A stretch of 64,000 bases of DNA from Dendrolimus kikuchii. Lineage: Eukaryota; Arthropoda; Insecta; Lepidoptera; Lasiocampidae. Positions 12,901 through 21,351 of the stretch are shown piece after piece. Below the pieces are notes generated by a model. It ran no database searches and was not told where the DNA came from. It saw only the letters and a program-made list of their open reading frames with translations. The position numbers and the translations under genes were made by a program. Position 1 is the stretch's first letter, and each line of letters begins with the position of its first letter. The stretch covers positions 5,545,051-5,609,050 of the forward strand of contig CM034391.1 of NCBI GenBank assembly GCA_019925095.2. The letters are read 5' to 3'.

Positions 12901-15900
12901 AATTAATAAAAAAGCTGAATGATAATTGCAGAATGTTTCAACTTTAGTAAAAAAATGTGGTCAAAACTTAACCGGAACGAACATTAAACGTTTGACATTC
13001 AAAAGCAAAAGAATTAAAAAAAACCTTCACGTTTAAATTTAATTAGATTTCTGAACGACTTTTACGTTTAATTGGTTTCTAAACGACGGGACGAACATCA
13101 AATGTTTGACAGGTAGGAATAATTTCTAAGGGAAAGCGAAATTGTTGTTTTTATTATATTCCAAGCATTTTTTTCATATTTACTTTACATACATACATAT
13201 TTACCTTTTAAACCTTCCCTGGACTTCCACACGTAATTCAAAACCAAAGTTAGCCAAATCAGTGCAGCCGTTCTCGAGTTTTAGCGAGACTAACGGACAG
13301 CAATTGATTTTTATATATGTATAGATAAGTGTGTTTATTATGTACCTCTATAGTGTTTACTAAATGCTGTCAGGTTCCGTAACATAGTCGCTTTGTAACG
13401 ATAAATTGAAATACGATATATAAAGTGTGTACATAATTTCGATTCTATATTATTAACAAATCATATTTTTATAACTGCGGTAACGTAGTACTTTACCTGC
13501 CATCGATTGAATTTTGACATTAGATGTATGGAGCTTATGTCAAATTTTAACCACTACTAAGGCTAAACGGTCTATTATAAGATATATGAGTCGGGCCTAC
13601 ATTAACAACATGGATGGATGGATGGAAAAGTTCTGTCAAAAGTTGATAAGGACTTACTCACTTGCGGACAACTTCATCTGAATTTAACTTCAATAGCTTT
13701 TATTCAAACAAGTTCTGTGAAAATCTTATACATATGTTGTACATAAAATTGTAGAGGTCGAATTTCTGTTTAATGAAAAATAAAAAAAACCAAGTCATGT
13801 AAGAAGTGAAATAGAACTTAGATTTTTTTCAAAGTTTTTATTTCTCTATTTGTCTGTTTGTACGGGCTAATAATCTCCGAAAAGATTGGACCGATTTAAA
13901 TGAAATTTTATATGGTGGTTGCTTATATCCCTGGTCAACATATAAGATACTTTTTACCCCGAAAAATTAAAGAGTTCCCGTGGGATAGTTAAAAAACTTT
14001 CCACGCGGACGAAGTCGCGGGCAGAAGCTAGTAAATAATATATTATCAAAAAGGTCTATTTTCTACTTTTATCTAGTAGGTAGATCGTTTTGCAACGTGT
14101 TGTTGGTGTTTTTAGGAGATTAAATTTCCGAGCTAGATATTCCTGTCTTTTCTTATTTGATAAGCAAATTCGACTGTATTGTGTCACTTTTGTACTACCA
14201 CTGTTTGTTAAATATGAATGAATGAAGATTTTAAATTTTCATAATACCAGTAATTGACAAATATGTAGAAGCTATATTTGGTAATGTACTATGAATGTCG
14301 GATATATTTTTTTATTTTGAAGGAAAACAGAACCAACCACTAGCGTCAGTGGTGCATAGTTTTTTTTTTCTTTTTATTTCCGGAGTTCAGCAGACAGGCA
14401 GACGGCCCACAGGATGGAAAGCGGTTACCATCGCCTATGGACATTTGCAACACCAAAGGTGCTACAAATGCGCTGCTGCTCTCTTAAGGGAGACTGGAAC
14501 CTGGTCACTAATGCCGGAACACAACTCAAGGTTGTTATGGCGACATGCTTTAGACCAGGGGTGGTAGCTATCCAATCGGGCAAATGCCCTACCACCTGGC
14601 AAAACTGTATTGTTGTCAAAACCATAGGTGTCTTTTTTTTCACTCGTTGCTTGCTAGTTTATTTTGTGTTTGCCCCGAGTTTTGCGAAGGTCGGACAGTA
14701 GCGTATTACAAAACCAGGGCACTTATGTTGCGTATACGCACTTTTACTGTTCCCACGCTTTTCATAATTGACCATTTCGGTAATGTAATTTATAATACTT
14801 TTATAATTCTTGTAAATCTTGAGCGAACGTGGCACATTTTTTAACAAGCGTCAATCTTTATGGATGTTTTTAGCTGGAAACAGACACCGACGGCAGTGTA
14901 TAGCAGTCTTTTTTAATGAAAAAACAACATACTATTAAGTTTGTTGTTGATCTTTTTACACCTGACTGGTGATTGAAGTTAGGTACAGTCGTTCATGGAC
15001 ATTTTGCAACAACAGAGGCATTAGGTAACATTCTTAGATCATGTAATGTTTTATCTCAATGGTAACATTGTAATGCGGGAGTTGAGGGATATAAAAAAAT
15101 CTAGATAATTATCGTAATGATACAGGGAAATCTTGGAAGGAATATATTTAATATAAATGTATTTTAATAATATGTCAAAAACTTCGAATATTTATAGACT
15201 GTCCAGTAGTCAGTCATATATCTCTTACTAGGATGAAGTGTTACCAAAGCCTCGTCGCATCAATGTTATTAAAGATGGGTTGGTCCGGATGAATAAATAT
15301 CCGCATTCGTCCTAGTATTGATGGTACCTCTAATTTTGCGCGAGACCCCAAGTCTCTTTTCTCTCTCTTCAACTTTAGGTATTAGTATAAGATTCACGAG
15401 TCAGAGTGCAACTCACTTGTACTTATACGCTTGAATAATGCTCTAATGCTCTCGCGCTTCCTCGCATAGCGGAACTCTTAACGAGTCAGGGGGGATGTTT
15501 GGCCCGTCACATTTGTCTGGTTCAATGGAAAATATTTTAAAATATTATACTGGATAATATATATAAATTTCAACCTTCCTAAAATGACGTAAGTTCCCAC
15601 TTTTTTTTAAACTTTCTGTCAAAAGTTATGGCCCACAGGAAGTGGCCGGCAACTGTATATTTTTGTTTATAACAATATCATATATGACATATGCAAATAC
15701 TAGCCTTGCTACTTTGACGTAAGTTAGCATGGTTTTTTTCCACCTTTGATACCTGCTACCCGAAAAACGGCCCCGCTTTCAGCTTAGCGAGTATCCATTC
15801 CTTTCAAGTTTATGTTAAACAAACGATCCTAAAAATTGCATCTTTTCTAAAACCACGTAAGTCTGGGGTAACTGGGATCTTAGGCCATTAGGTATATTCT

Positions 15901-18183
15901 ACTAGTGTACTTTCTTACTGTAGCGTATATTGCCCAAAATTTGTCTGGTTCGATTACCCGTGCCCACTATGTTAAAAAATACCGGTCCCGTATACCGGTG
16001 CTTGATTTCTACCTTCCGTAATATATTATACATTATTGTTTATTAAAATCGAATCGAGACCCAGATTGTATGTTAATTTAATTCTAAAAGCATAACGGGA
16101 TTCCTGGCAAAAAACACCTGTTGGAAAAAACTTATAGCGTATTATAATATTTATGGATATCATTAGGCCAGACAATATTTTTCACAAACGATAATAAAAA
16201 TAAGTTAATATTTATTGTTGGCCTCGTTTCGAGACTATAACTTTTTGCGAATTTATTTTAGGAAATATTGTATCGCTGAAGGAGCACACGGTTTTCTTTT
16301 ATATCAAACTAGAAGTTCTAAAAGTTATACCCAAAATAAATTATTGTCTCTGGTTTTGTGAAACAGCTTCACTTGCGTCACTTTCGGTTCCGTAATTATC
16401 ACGTAGTAAGAATCATGGCATTCACTGGTATTAAAAATATTGTACATTCGTTCCAGTTATAGAAGGTGTATGTTTAGTGACTTTATTTTATTTTACATTT
16501 TTTTGAAGGACTATATTTTTTTTAAATATTAACAACGCTTTAGTGATAGTGAGCTATTAGCAAGTCACTACAGCTAGAACTAAATTAAAGTACCAATTTA
16601 GAGAATCCACAACGAGCAAATTATGGACCCTAAAGAAAATACAAACTAACCTTCAAAGAAAGTCACAATTAAATATTAATGAGAGTTAATTTCGCGTCAT
16701 TACTTTTATACTTATTTAGAAAATTGTTTGTGAAGCGATAGAGGCTAGCATCGGATCTAAATTGCAAGATAAAATACAGAAAAACCGAAGACTCTTCTAT
16801 ATATCTCCAGAAGAAGCCTTATCGAAAGTTGTTTTAATTACCACTCAGGTTTTGTGCCACGTCTAAACGCCCAATTCGGCCAGCGTTACACGGTATCCGC
16901 AACTGAAGGTCTCTCAGAGTTTCAGAAGGTTCAACTTAATCAAAGAGCTGCTAGAAATCAGCTTGAGAGAGTGGTCGATCTGCAAGCCGGGAAAGGCCAG
17001 CCTTGGGATCTTGTTGACAGATTTGTAAGTGATACTGACATCATTATCGAAGATATTATTGAATTGCATAAAAAGACTGAAAGAAGATCAAGAGTTTCGA
17101 AAGAATGGCGATGAATGAAGAATGAAGAAAAAGTGAGCTAGTTGTCTATGGTCGATGAGAAAGTTTGTATTTAGATTATACGGAGAAGATTATGAATTTC
17201 CCTATGTCAGATTTAAAGGGAAGTTTTTGGGTTTTGGACTCTAATCGATTAAGATTCTTCTAAAACCTGATAAAGATACTATTGGTAATTTGTTTGAAAA
17301 TATACAGATCTATGAAGAATTATTTTTAGCCTATATTGATCAATAACTCCAACTTTTCTCCAGTCTGCTACAGCAGAATTTAAGCTCCCACTGGTAACAG
17401 TCAGACCAGAATGTGCTGGTATACTGCGAGATTTACCCATGGATGAACCGAAATTATCACCAGCGTCACATTCAGTTAGCCCCTACTTCATGGAAAATGG
17501 ACATCCCGAAAAATACATCAAGAAAGGTGAGGAATCATTTAGGGAACATTCTGCCTCTATGAATTAATAAAAAAAAGCATTGTTTAAAATATTGAGACAA
17601 AAAGTTTAGTTATGTTTGTTTTTTATCTATTGTAAAGAAAATTTTATGACGTGTTTGAAGTTTTTTAAATGTTTATATAGTATCTGAAAAATTATTTTTT
17701 GTATTAATGTCGTACTCTAAAATACATTCATCATTTGTTAGAAATCAAATATGGGGTTTTAATCCCTCTCAGTCTGTGCGTAAGTGGTTTTAATTATTTT
17801 TCTTGATTTTTGGCTAAGTTTAGATTGAGCGGGAGGGACATCATATACTTATCTAATCATTTAAAACAAACTTTATTGTCCCCTGTAATCATTGCTTAGA
17901 TTGTTATCTTAACGTTAATAATCATGTTACTATAATGAAAAACAATAAGTTAGAAAATTAAATACTTGTTATAACTATGATGTCCTTGTACACAGTTGTA
18001 ATTTCTTGCTTTGCATTTTTGTTTTAATTTTAATTTGTAGGTTTCGCGGGTCATGTGCCATATGGATTCCAACGTTTCGGGGAATCGTCGAAGAAGCTCA
18101 CGAATTCCGCGCTCTGTGACTTCTCATCAAACTACAGGCGCAGACAGAGCACTGAGTGGGCTCCAGTGAATGTAGTCAAGTAA
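971..18183 (+). CDS. CIMIP2/FAM166-like (DUF2475) microtubule inner protein, five exons
   Basis: Proposed CDS exons: 971-1018, 3229-3325, 16849-17021, 17364-17526 and 18041-18183. All have AG/GT borders, and their phases (0, 1, 0, 1) join into one 207-aa frame ending in TAA. Exons 2 and 3 join to give PGYEGFVPR (residues 45-53) followed by a QFGQRY-type stretch. Exons 4 and 5 join to give SPYFMENG, KYIKKGFAGHVPYG and RFGES (about residues 144-175). These repeated PGY/G-F-x-G-x-[VI]-P units followed by [QR]FG are the hallmark of the FAM166/CIMIP2 (DUF2475) family, whose members bind the lumen of ciliary and sperm axonemal doublets (family knowledge). Intron 2 is 13.5 kb and packed with repeats. 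Exon 1 (16 codons, ATG at 971) is the least certain part. An alternative longer exon 3 reads on to about 17131 but meets an in-frame TGA at 17112. The last bases also fit a donor, so a further 3' exon is possible. Confidence 0.68.
1548..2260 (-). repeat. polyA-tailed retroposon (family A), interrupted by a second element
   Basis: A divergent copy of the abundant family, with T-tract at the low-coordinate end and CCTGCACGGAT at the other. It has the TACTCGTAGATGGGA variant shared with the copy at 35237. It is split at 1740/2134 by an R1-type 3'-end insertion. Confidence 0.85.
1741..2133 (+). mobile_element. R1-clade LINE 3' end nested in a retroposon, with 14-bp TSD
   Basis: The insert is bounded by AGGCCAGGTGTGGT at 1727-1740 and again at 2134-2147, and ends in eight A residues. 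It contains CCCTGGCATAAGGCGAAGGA and GGAGTTTTAGTGAGTATCCC, as in the copies at 50450 and 47510-48060. It is 393 bp long, the usual product of 5' truncation. Confidence 0.85.
2791..3102 (-). repeat. Family A retroposon, long form
   Basis: T-tract, then TTGGTGAAGCACAGCAGACA, through to TTCCCGCACGGA. Full-length relative to the other long copies. Lies in intron 2 of the CIMIP2-like gene, 130 bp before exon 2. Confidence 0.88.
3327..4290. other. Intron sequence, mostly unidentified
   Basis: Part of intron 2 of the CIMIP2-like gene. A minus-strand open stretch at 3374-3631, whose most protein-like reading is AAKFIGYALQDAVVAFAE interrupted by stops, may be an old coding remnant. I could not identify it. 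Apart from the short repeat at 3813, nothing else is supported. Confidence 0.3.
3813..3882 (+). repeat. Short inverted-repeat element (~70 bp), copy 1
   Basis: CTACCATCGGTTGAATTTTT and a downstream inverted counterpart (AAATTTAACAGCTGGTA) fold back on each other. Related copies occur at 10899-10975 and 13494-13560. Confidence 0.5.
4290..4400 (-). repeat. LINE 3'-tail fragment
   Basis: Contains ACAATAGGCGGTCTTATCAC and AATTTCTTCCAGATAACC, a 3'-UTR motif widespread in lepidopteran LINEs. A second degenerate copy is at 51290-51400. Orientation is a guess. Confidence 0.4.
4643..5216. mobile_element. hAT-like MITE with GCCACGAATA terminal inverted repeats
   Basis: The left end CGCCACGAATAGTAG and right end ATATTCGTGGCATCTCT are inverted repeats. 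Many nested CCGAATATTCGG-type palindromes lie at both ends (4660-4740 and 5130-5215). No transposase frame is present. Confidence 0.7.
5482..5792 (+). repeat. Family A retroposon, long form
   Basis: Reads from TCCGTGCAGGAACGGAGAAA to TGCAATAAAAAAAAA on the plus strand. Its A-tail shows that the family is transcribed in this orientation. Confidence 0.92.
5800..6735. other. Intron sequence without recognised features
   Basis: A minus-strand frame at 5832-6029 (PPSGPAGRRGSKKCWHDVMK) has coding-like composition but no family I recognise. The remainder is AT-rich with nothing supported. Confidence 0.3.
6737..6806 (-). repeat. ~70-bp repeat shared with 54414-54480
   Basis: Contains TGTAGTGGAACACTTACAAG and ATGGCGCTGTGCAATAATTG. 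The same segment occurs in reverse complement at 54414-54480. Confidence 0.6.
6987..7083. mobile_element. Foldback MITE (two ~45-bp arms)
   Basis: The arm CGGTCTTATTCATATTAAGT... pairs with ...ACTGAATATGAGTAAGACCG around a centre near 7035. A lone related arm lies at 7797-7852, beyond an RTE fragment. Confidence 0.7.
7330..7790 (-). pseudogene. RTE-type LINE RT C-terminal fragment
   Basis: The minus-strand frame reads GAETWTIRESERKKIDALEM, MWCWRRMLRLAWTQFRTNVS and FFGHITRREDTSVERLVVQG, then RGRSPMRWTDQIK. This is the characteristic C-terminal tail of RTE-like reverse transcriptases. It is 5'-truncated with no RT catalytic core, and sits in intron 2 of the CIMIP2-like gene next to a foldback MITE. 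Confidence 0.85.
8447..9014. mobile_element. MITE (GAGCCTTTA... TIRs) carrying a nested retroposon
   Basis: The left end has GAGCCTTTATCGCCATTTTA plus TCGTAAGCGACATTTGGACA. The right end (8971-9012) is its inverted counterpart (AAATGTCGCTTACGATG, AAAGGCTC). A family A retroposon is nested at 8657-8970. A second copy of this MITE is at 49905-50437. Confidence 0.8.
8657..8970 (+). repeat. Family A retroposon, long form, nested in a MITE
   Basis: Starts TCCGTGCAGGAATGGAGAAA and ends in a nine-A tail directly against the right arm of the MITE. Confidence 0.92.
9831..10017. mobile_element. MITE with ~35-bp inverted ends
   Basis: ATTACACTACAAAATTTATA...AAAAGCTTGTC at 9831-9869 mirrors GACAAGCTTTTATAATATTT...GTGTAAT at 9978-10017. 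Confidence 0.65.
10141..10372 (+). repeat. Two-unit tandem duplication, 120-bp period
   Basis: TTCGCATCCTTCTCAGCAAA at 10141 recurs as TTCGTATTCTTATCAGCAAA at 10261. Both units contain CATATCATGGGAGTGCACAA and CATCTTGGGCCGTCC. A retroposon follows immediately. Confidence 0.8.
10371..10545 (-). repeat. Family A retroposon, 5'-truncated
   Basis: TTATTGCAGGAGTTGAGCAG through GGTTGTTATGGCGACATC, then unrelated AT-rich DNA. Only the 3' 175 bp of the element is present. Confidence 0.88.
10899..10975 (-). repeat. Short inverted-repeat element, copy 2
   Basis: GCCCTACTAGCGGTTAACAT is mirrored by AATTCCGCTGATGGTAAAG; same family as 3813-3882. Confidence 0.5.
11055..11447 (+). repeat. Family A retroposon (long form) beside an inverted fragment of the same family
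   Basis: The complete copy runs 11122-11447 (TCGTGTAGGAACGGAGAAAG to AAGCAATAAAAAAATAAAAT). Just before it, 11055-11110, lies a short opposite-strand fragment (CAGACGGCCCAACTG, GGAAAGTGATTACCGTC). Confidence 0.85.
11450..12860. other. Intron sequence, nothing recognised
   Basis: AT-rich. A plus-strand 63-codon frame at 12049-12240 is less AT-rich than its surroundings but matches nothing I know. Confidence 0.3.
12864..13327 (-). mobile_element. Non-autonomous Helitron
   Basis: Read on the minus strand it begins near TCTATACATATATAAAAATC and ends GTTTGCCGGGTCAGCTAGTT. This is the classical lepidopteran Helitron terminus (CTAG-T with a short upstream GC hairpin). No Rep/helicase frame is seen. 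Confidence 0.75.
13494..13560 (+). repeat. Short inverted-repeat element, copy 3
   Basis: CCTGCCATCGATTGAATTTT with the mirrored GTCAAATTTTAACCACTA; same family as 3813-3882. Confidence 0.45.
13835..14032 (+). mobile_element. Non-autonomous Helitron, 3' hairpin and CTAGT end
   Basis: Ends with the hairpin CGCGGACGAAGTCGCG then GGCAGAAGCTAGT at 14004-14032. The upstream text (GATTGGACCGATTTAAATGA) is typical of this family. The 5' boundary is approximate. Confidence 0.75.
14360..14601 (-). repeat. Family A retroposon, short form
   Basis: T-tract and GGAGTTCAGCAGACAGGCAG through GCCCTACCACCTGGCA, then unrelated sequence. The stop point is the same as in the copies at 35940 and 52386. Confidence 0.92.
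14605..16540. other. Intron sequence, unidentified; weak direct repeat
   Basis: No gene is supported. TTTGTCTGGTTC occurs at 15511 and again at 15942, and short GACGTAAGTT/CACGTAAGTC motifs recur in between. This suggests an old, unclassified element at about 15480-15970. Confidence 0.3.
16541..16620 (-). repeat. 3'-end fragment of the Jockey/CR1-group LINE
   Basis: TTTAGTGATAGTGAGCTATT and CTAGAACTAAATTAAAGTA match in reverse complement the 3' UTR of the LINE at 44610-44681. It stops at the same terminal base, which helps fix that element's 3' end. Confidence 0.65.
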
Positions 18184-18767
18184 GTTTAAGGTTTATTTAA
18201 CACGTTAATGAATAATTTAGTTAGTAGCTCTAATTAAAATGTGTCCAAAAATATACTGGCGTTAGTCAACACATTAATGTAATACAGATAATTTACCTGA
18301 TATTTTTAACTGAAATTCAAAAAGATTACTAACAATAGTATCAAAAGATTTATAATCGAGACCATAAATCATGAATATTCCCAGTGCATGGACCTCTATC
18401 ATGGACCTCTATAATAGGGACGCGACATATTGTTCTATACGTACAATTGCTTATACAAATAGCATCCATTTTGAAGGCACACACATAAACATATATCTAT
18501 CTCGTTCTTACTCAGCACTGTAACTCGCAGGAAAACAATATAACAGTATTTCAGTGCGTACATAAAGTGGAACATGAATATACGTAAATACCTAATGAGG
18601 CCGAAAATCCGCCATGTTTAGTGCACCAAATGTCATTATCAGTCAGTGCACCCGGTACTTGTCTTGTCAAAAAGTCGTGGTATAAATCAAAATAACTAAT
18701 TATCTTTCAATATTTTGCTTGTGATTTAAAATAATTGAAGCCAAATATAAATAATTACGTCGCAGAT

Positions 18768-19980
18768 ATGTCCGTGTGCAGTGTAATAGGGTGCGGCATA
18801 AGAAAAACACCAAATCAGTCATCTTTAACCATACACAGGTACGCTGTAAATAACATTAAAAATATTACTTATTGTTAATGTTTCCGGGAAAATAAAGGAA
18901 GATTTTCATTATAATTAGCAAGGTTCTTATGTGCAGTTATAGGTCATGAATGGATTTAACTTATTTAACTATATTTTTACGCTTAAATAATGTTAATTTA
19001 TTAGCTGGGGTTGTACATTATTTATCGACTTTGATATCGATATAAAATGATTGCTTATATAAAATTTCTTATTTTATCATGCTACCCCGCTTAAAACATA
19101 CAAAAATAATAATTAAAACATATTTTATAGGATCCCAAGAAATGAGCGTATAAAGAAAAAGTAGCTGGAAGCCATTGGAATGGAAAATATAAAGCCAAAT
19201 GCAAAATATATTTATATTTGCTCGCTACATTTTGATGATAAATGTTTCAACAAAACTCTGGATGTGACTCGACTACGAGATGATGCCGTGCCCTTCAAAT
19301 TTGTAAGAGTAAGTTAATACTGTATATACTTTTATAGTTAGTATTGATATACTTTTTTTTAATTATATACATATTTTAATACATACATATTATTTTATAA
19401 CAAAACGTGCTATAAAAGGATCAAAATTAATATACAAGTTTTGTATGGTGGGACGATGATCAGCAGGATAGTCGTTGGACTGTCGGCTTATTATATCATT
19501 CCTGCTCCGTCTTCACAGTCGAAGGCCTAAATATGTCTTCTCGTGCCTCTCACCCTCATGGAGACTGCTCGTATAATTGAAATTTGTACTTTCACTTTTA
19601 GCCTTTGATATACTTGTTGCTGCTACCTTATTACTGACATGCTAGTTACTAGTTGTAGTCTATGTCATTCTCATTCTATATAACTATTTTAGAAAAACTT
19701 ATGGGTTTTGTGGCTGTGATTCCATCCAAGAAATGTATTTGCCCAATTTGAATGATAATGTCATAATTTAAGCAAATTTTATGAAAAAAATACTGTGGAC
19801 ACAATTATTGTAAACTAATATTTCAATATTTTGCAGCGACATGCCAGCCAACATAAAACTGGCATATTAAAAGAAAACCAGTTGGAAACAATTCCTGTTT
19901 TGGCCGGTCCTGACACCTCTACCTTGGTATTAGCTGCACATTTAAGGACTCTGCTGTTCTTTAGCTTCAAGAGATGTTAG
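18768..19980 (+). pseudogene. THAP zinc-finger protein gene with in-frame TAG
   Basis: Exons 18768-18838, 19131-19308 and 19837-19980 have AG/GT borders and matching phases (2, 0), giving 130 codons. Exon 1 begins MSVCSVIGC, the first Cys pair of a THAP C2CH finger. Exon 2 carries ICSLHFDDKCF (the second Cys and the His) and the AVPFKF box near the domain end. THAP domains are DNA-binding modules in transcription regulators and transposase-derived proteins. At 19162-19164 the codon expected to be the invariant Trp (in KKxWLEAIG) is TAG, one base from TGG. All other expected residues and splice sites are kept, so the lesion is recent, a sequencing or assembly error, or tolerated by readthrough. 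The rest is a short tail without a recognisable domain, ending TAG at 19978. AATAAA signals follow at about 20062 and 20126. Confidence 0.72.
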
Positions 19981-20410
19981 ATTTTATATATACAGACTCT
20001 TTATAGTGAAGCTATTGAACCTACTTAGATAAAAGTAATATGCTTTGACATCTTTAGAGGAATAAACCAAAACTGATGGTGTTACTTCTTTGAATTTTGT
20101 ATTCCATGTAAAACATCTAAGGTACAAATAAAACTCATATTATAAACTTATGCCTTTATTAGTTTTACTTTAATAAAAACTATTGTAAATTCGTTAAATT
20201 TTTAATAATGAAGTGATTTTAGAGCGGAAGTCATAAGGAATGACGTTTGTAATTAAATAAATGTTCTGTAGGTGTTTTGTTTTTTTTTTATCACGCGTCC
20301 CTTAATAAGTTTAAAATTTGAATCACTCTCACTTATGGTGCAGCGCACCTATCTTGAGGTGCGTTGCGGTAATGTGTTACGGACTTTAGAGACAGCAACA
20401 CAATTAAAAT

Positions 20411-20464
20411 AGATTGTAATAGAGAGGTAAGTAGTTTAGACTACTTACCTCTCTATTACAATCT
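20411..20464. repeat. Perfect 25-bp stem-loop with 4-nt loop
   Basis: AGATTGTAATAGAGAGGTAA plus GTAGT (20411-20435) is exactly complementary to 20440-20464, with loop TTAG. It lies about 0.9 kb upstream of Elp3, and another long hairpin follows 8 bp later. Confidence 0.95.
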
Positions 20465-20471
20465 AATTAAT

Positions 20472-20547
20472 CTGTTTTGGATATCAAAATAACAGTACGT
20501 GTTTTTCATAGGAAAAACACGTACTCTTATTTTGATATCCAAAACAG
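20472..20547. repeat. Nearly perfect ~36-bp stem-loop
   Basis: CTGTTTTGGATATCAAAATA (20472-20491) pairs exactly with 20528-20547. The inner arms continue (AGTACGTGTTTTTC with GAAAAACACGTACT) with one mismatch. The loop is a few bases at about 20508-20511. Confidence 0.95.
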
Positions 20548-20556
20548 CATAGCTAG

Positions 20557-20668
20557 CTAGCATGCTAACGTTTTATCGCCGACATAAAGCTTCCATCCCT
20601 TTCCGGCATATACGCAAGTGCGAGCGAGACGGCAACATACGAAACGACGATAAAATTTAGCATGCTAG
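20557..20668. mobile_element. Small MITE with 21-bp inverted ends
   Basis: CTAGCATGCTAACGTTTTAT at the left mirrors ATAAAATTTAGCATGCTAG at the right (20648-20668). Third inverted-repeat structure in a row. Confidence 0.75.
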
Positions 20669-21351
20669 AGATGGGCAGATGGCACTGTACTACGCCATAT
20701 GTTTATGTTTTGTGGTCACTGTGTTGTCAAACGACAACTTTATCAAATCAGTGTAGCAACTTTTAAAAATCGTCATATCGTTTACTTGATAAATTTGAAA
20801 CACGAACTTGTCTTAGATTTCAGACATCTAAATCAAAGTATCTTTGCACATAACAATATACTTACTTCCTATTAAAGTATAAATTCTACAAATAATTAAT
20901 ACTCAATAATATTGAAAATAAAATGAGCCAAGGACGTTTATCGATAAAACCTAATAACATTAAAATCTTCTGGGCAGCACTAAAACCGCCATGTTTAGTG
21001 GCCAGATGACGTCACAGTGGCACGCATTTTTTATTGACGTTTCATTTCCATAGGTTTCCTACTTCAGTGTCCCAGTGTTAATGTCAAAAACGAAAACCAA
21101 TTTTCATGTGTCAAGTGTCAACAATAAACATTTACATTAGCATTACACTATCTATGTACTCGACATTGGCAAAATCAATGTATAAATGGCATTGCAGCCA
21201 TCCCCTTAAAAAAAAAAATAGCATTACACAACAGTCTTACAGATTTACAGTGAACTGTGAAAGTATAAAGTATAAACGTAAATACGTAGTTTAACGTAGT
21301 ATGTACACGTAAAAACATTGTATTGCAAATTCTTATCGAAATCTTTTAATA

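Noticed and set aside
14295..14701. Overlapping 90-95-codon frames reading MSDIFFYF or MESGYHRLW
   Set aside because: The [15 protein letters not shown] reading recurs at many loci because it is the reverse complement of family A retroposon DNA. Copies are not under coding constraint and differ by frameshifts.
20411..20547. Pre-miRNA interpretation of the long hairpins
   Set aside because: Loops of about 4 nt and nearly perfect stems do not match canonical miRNA precursors. Kept only as unexplained hairpins.
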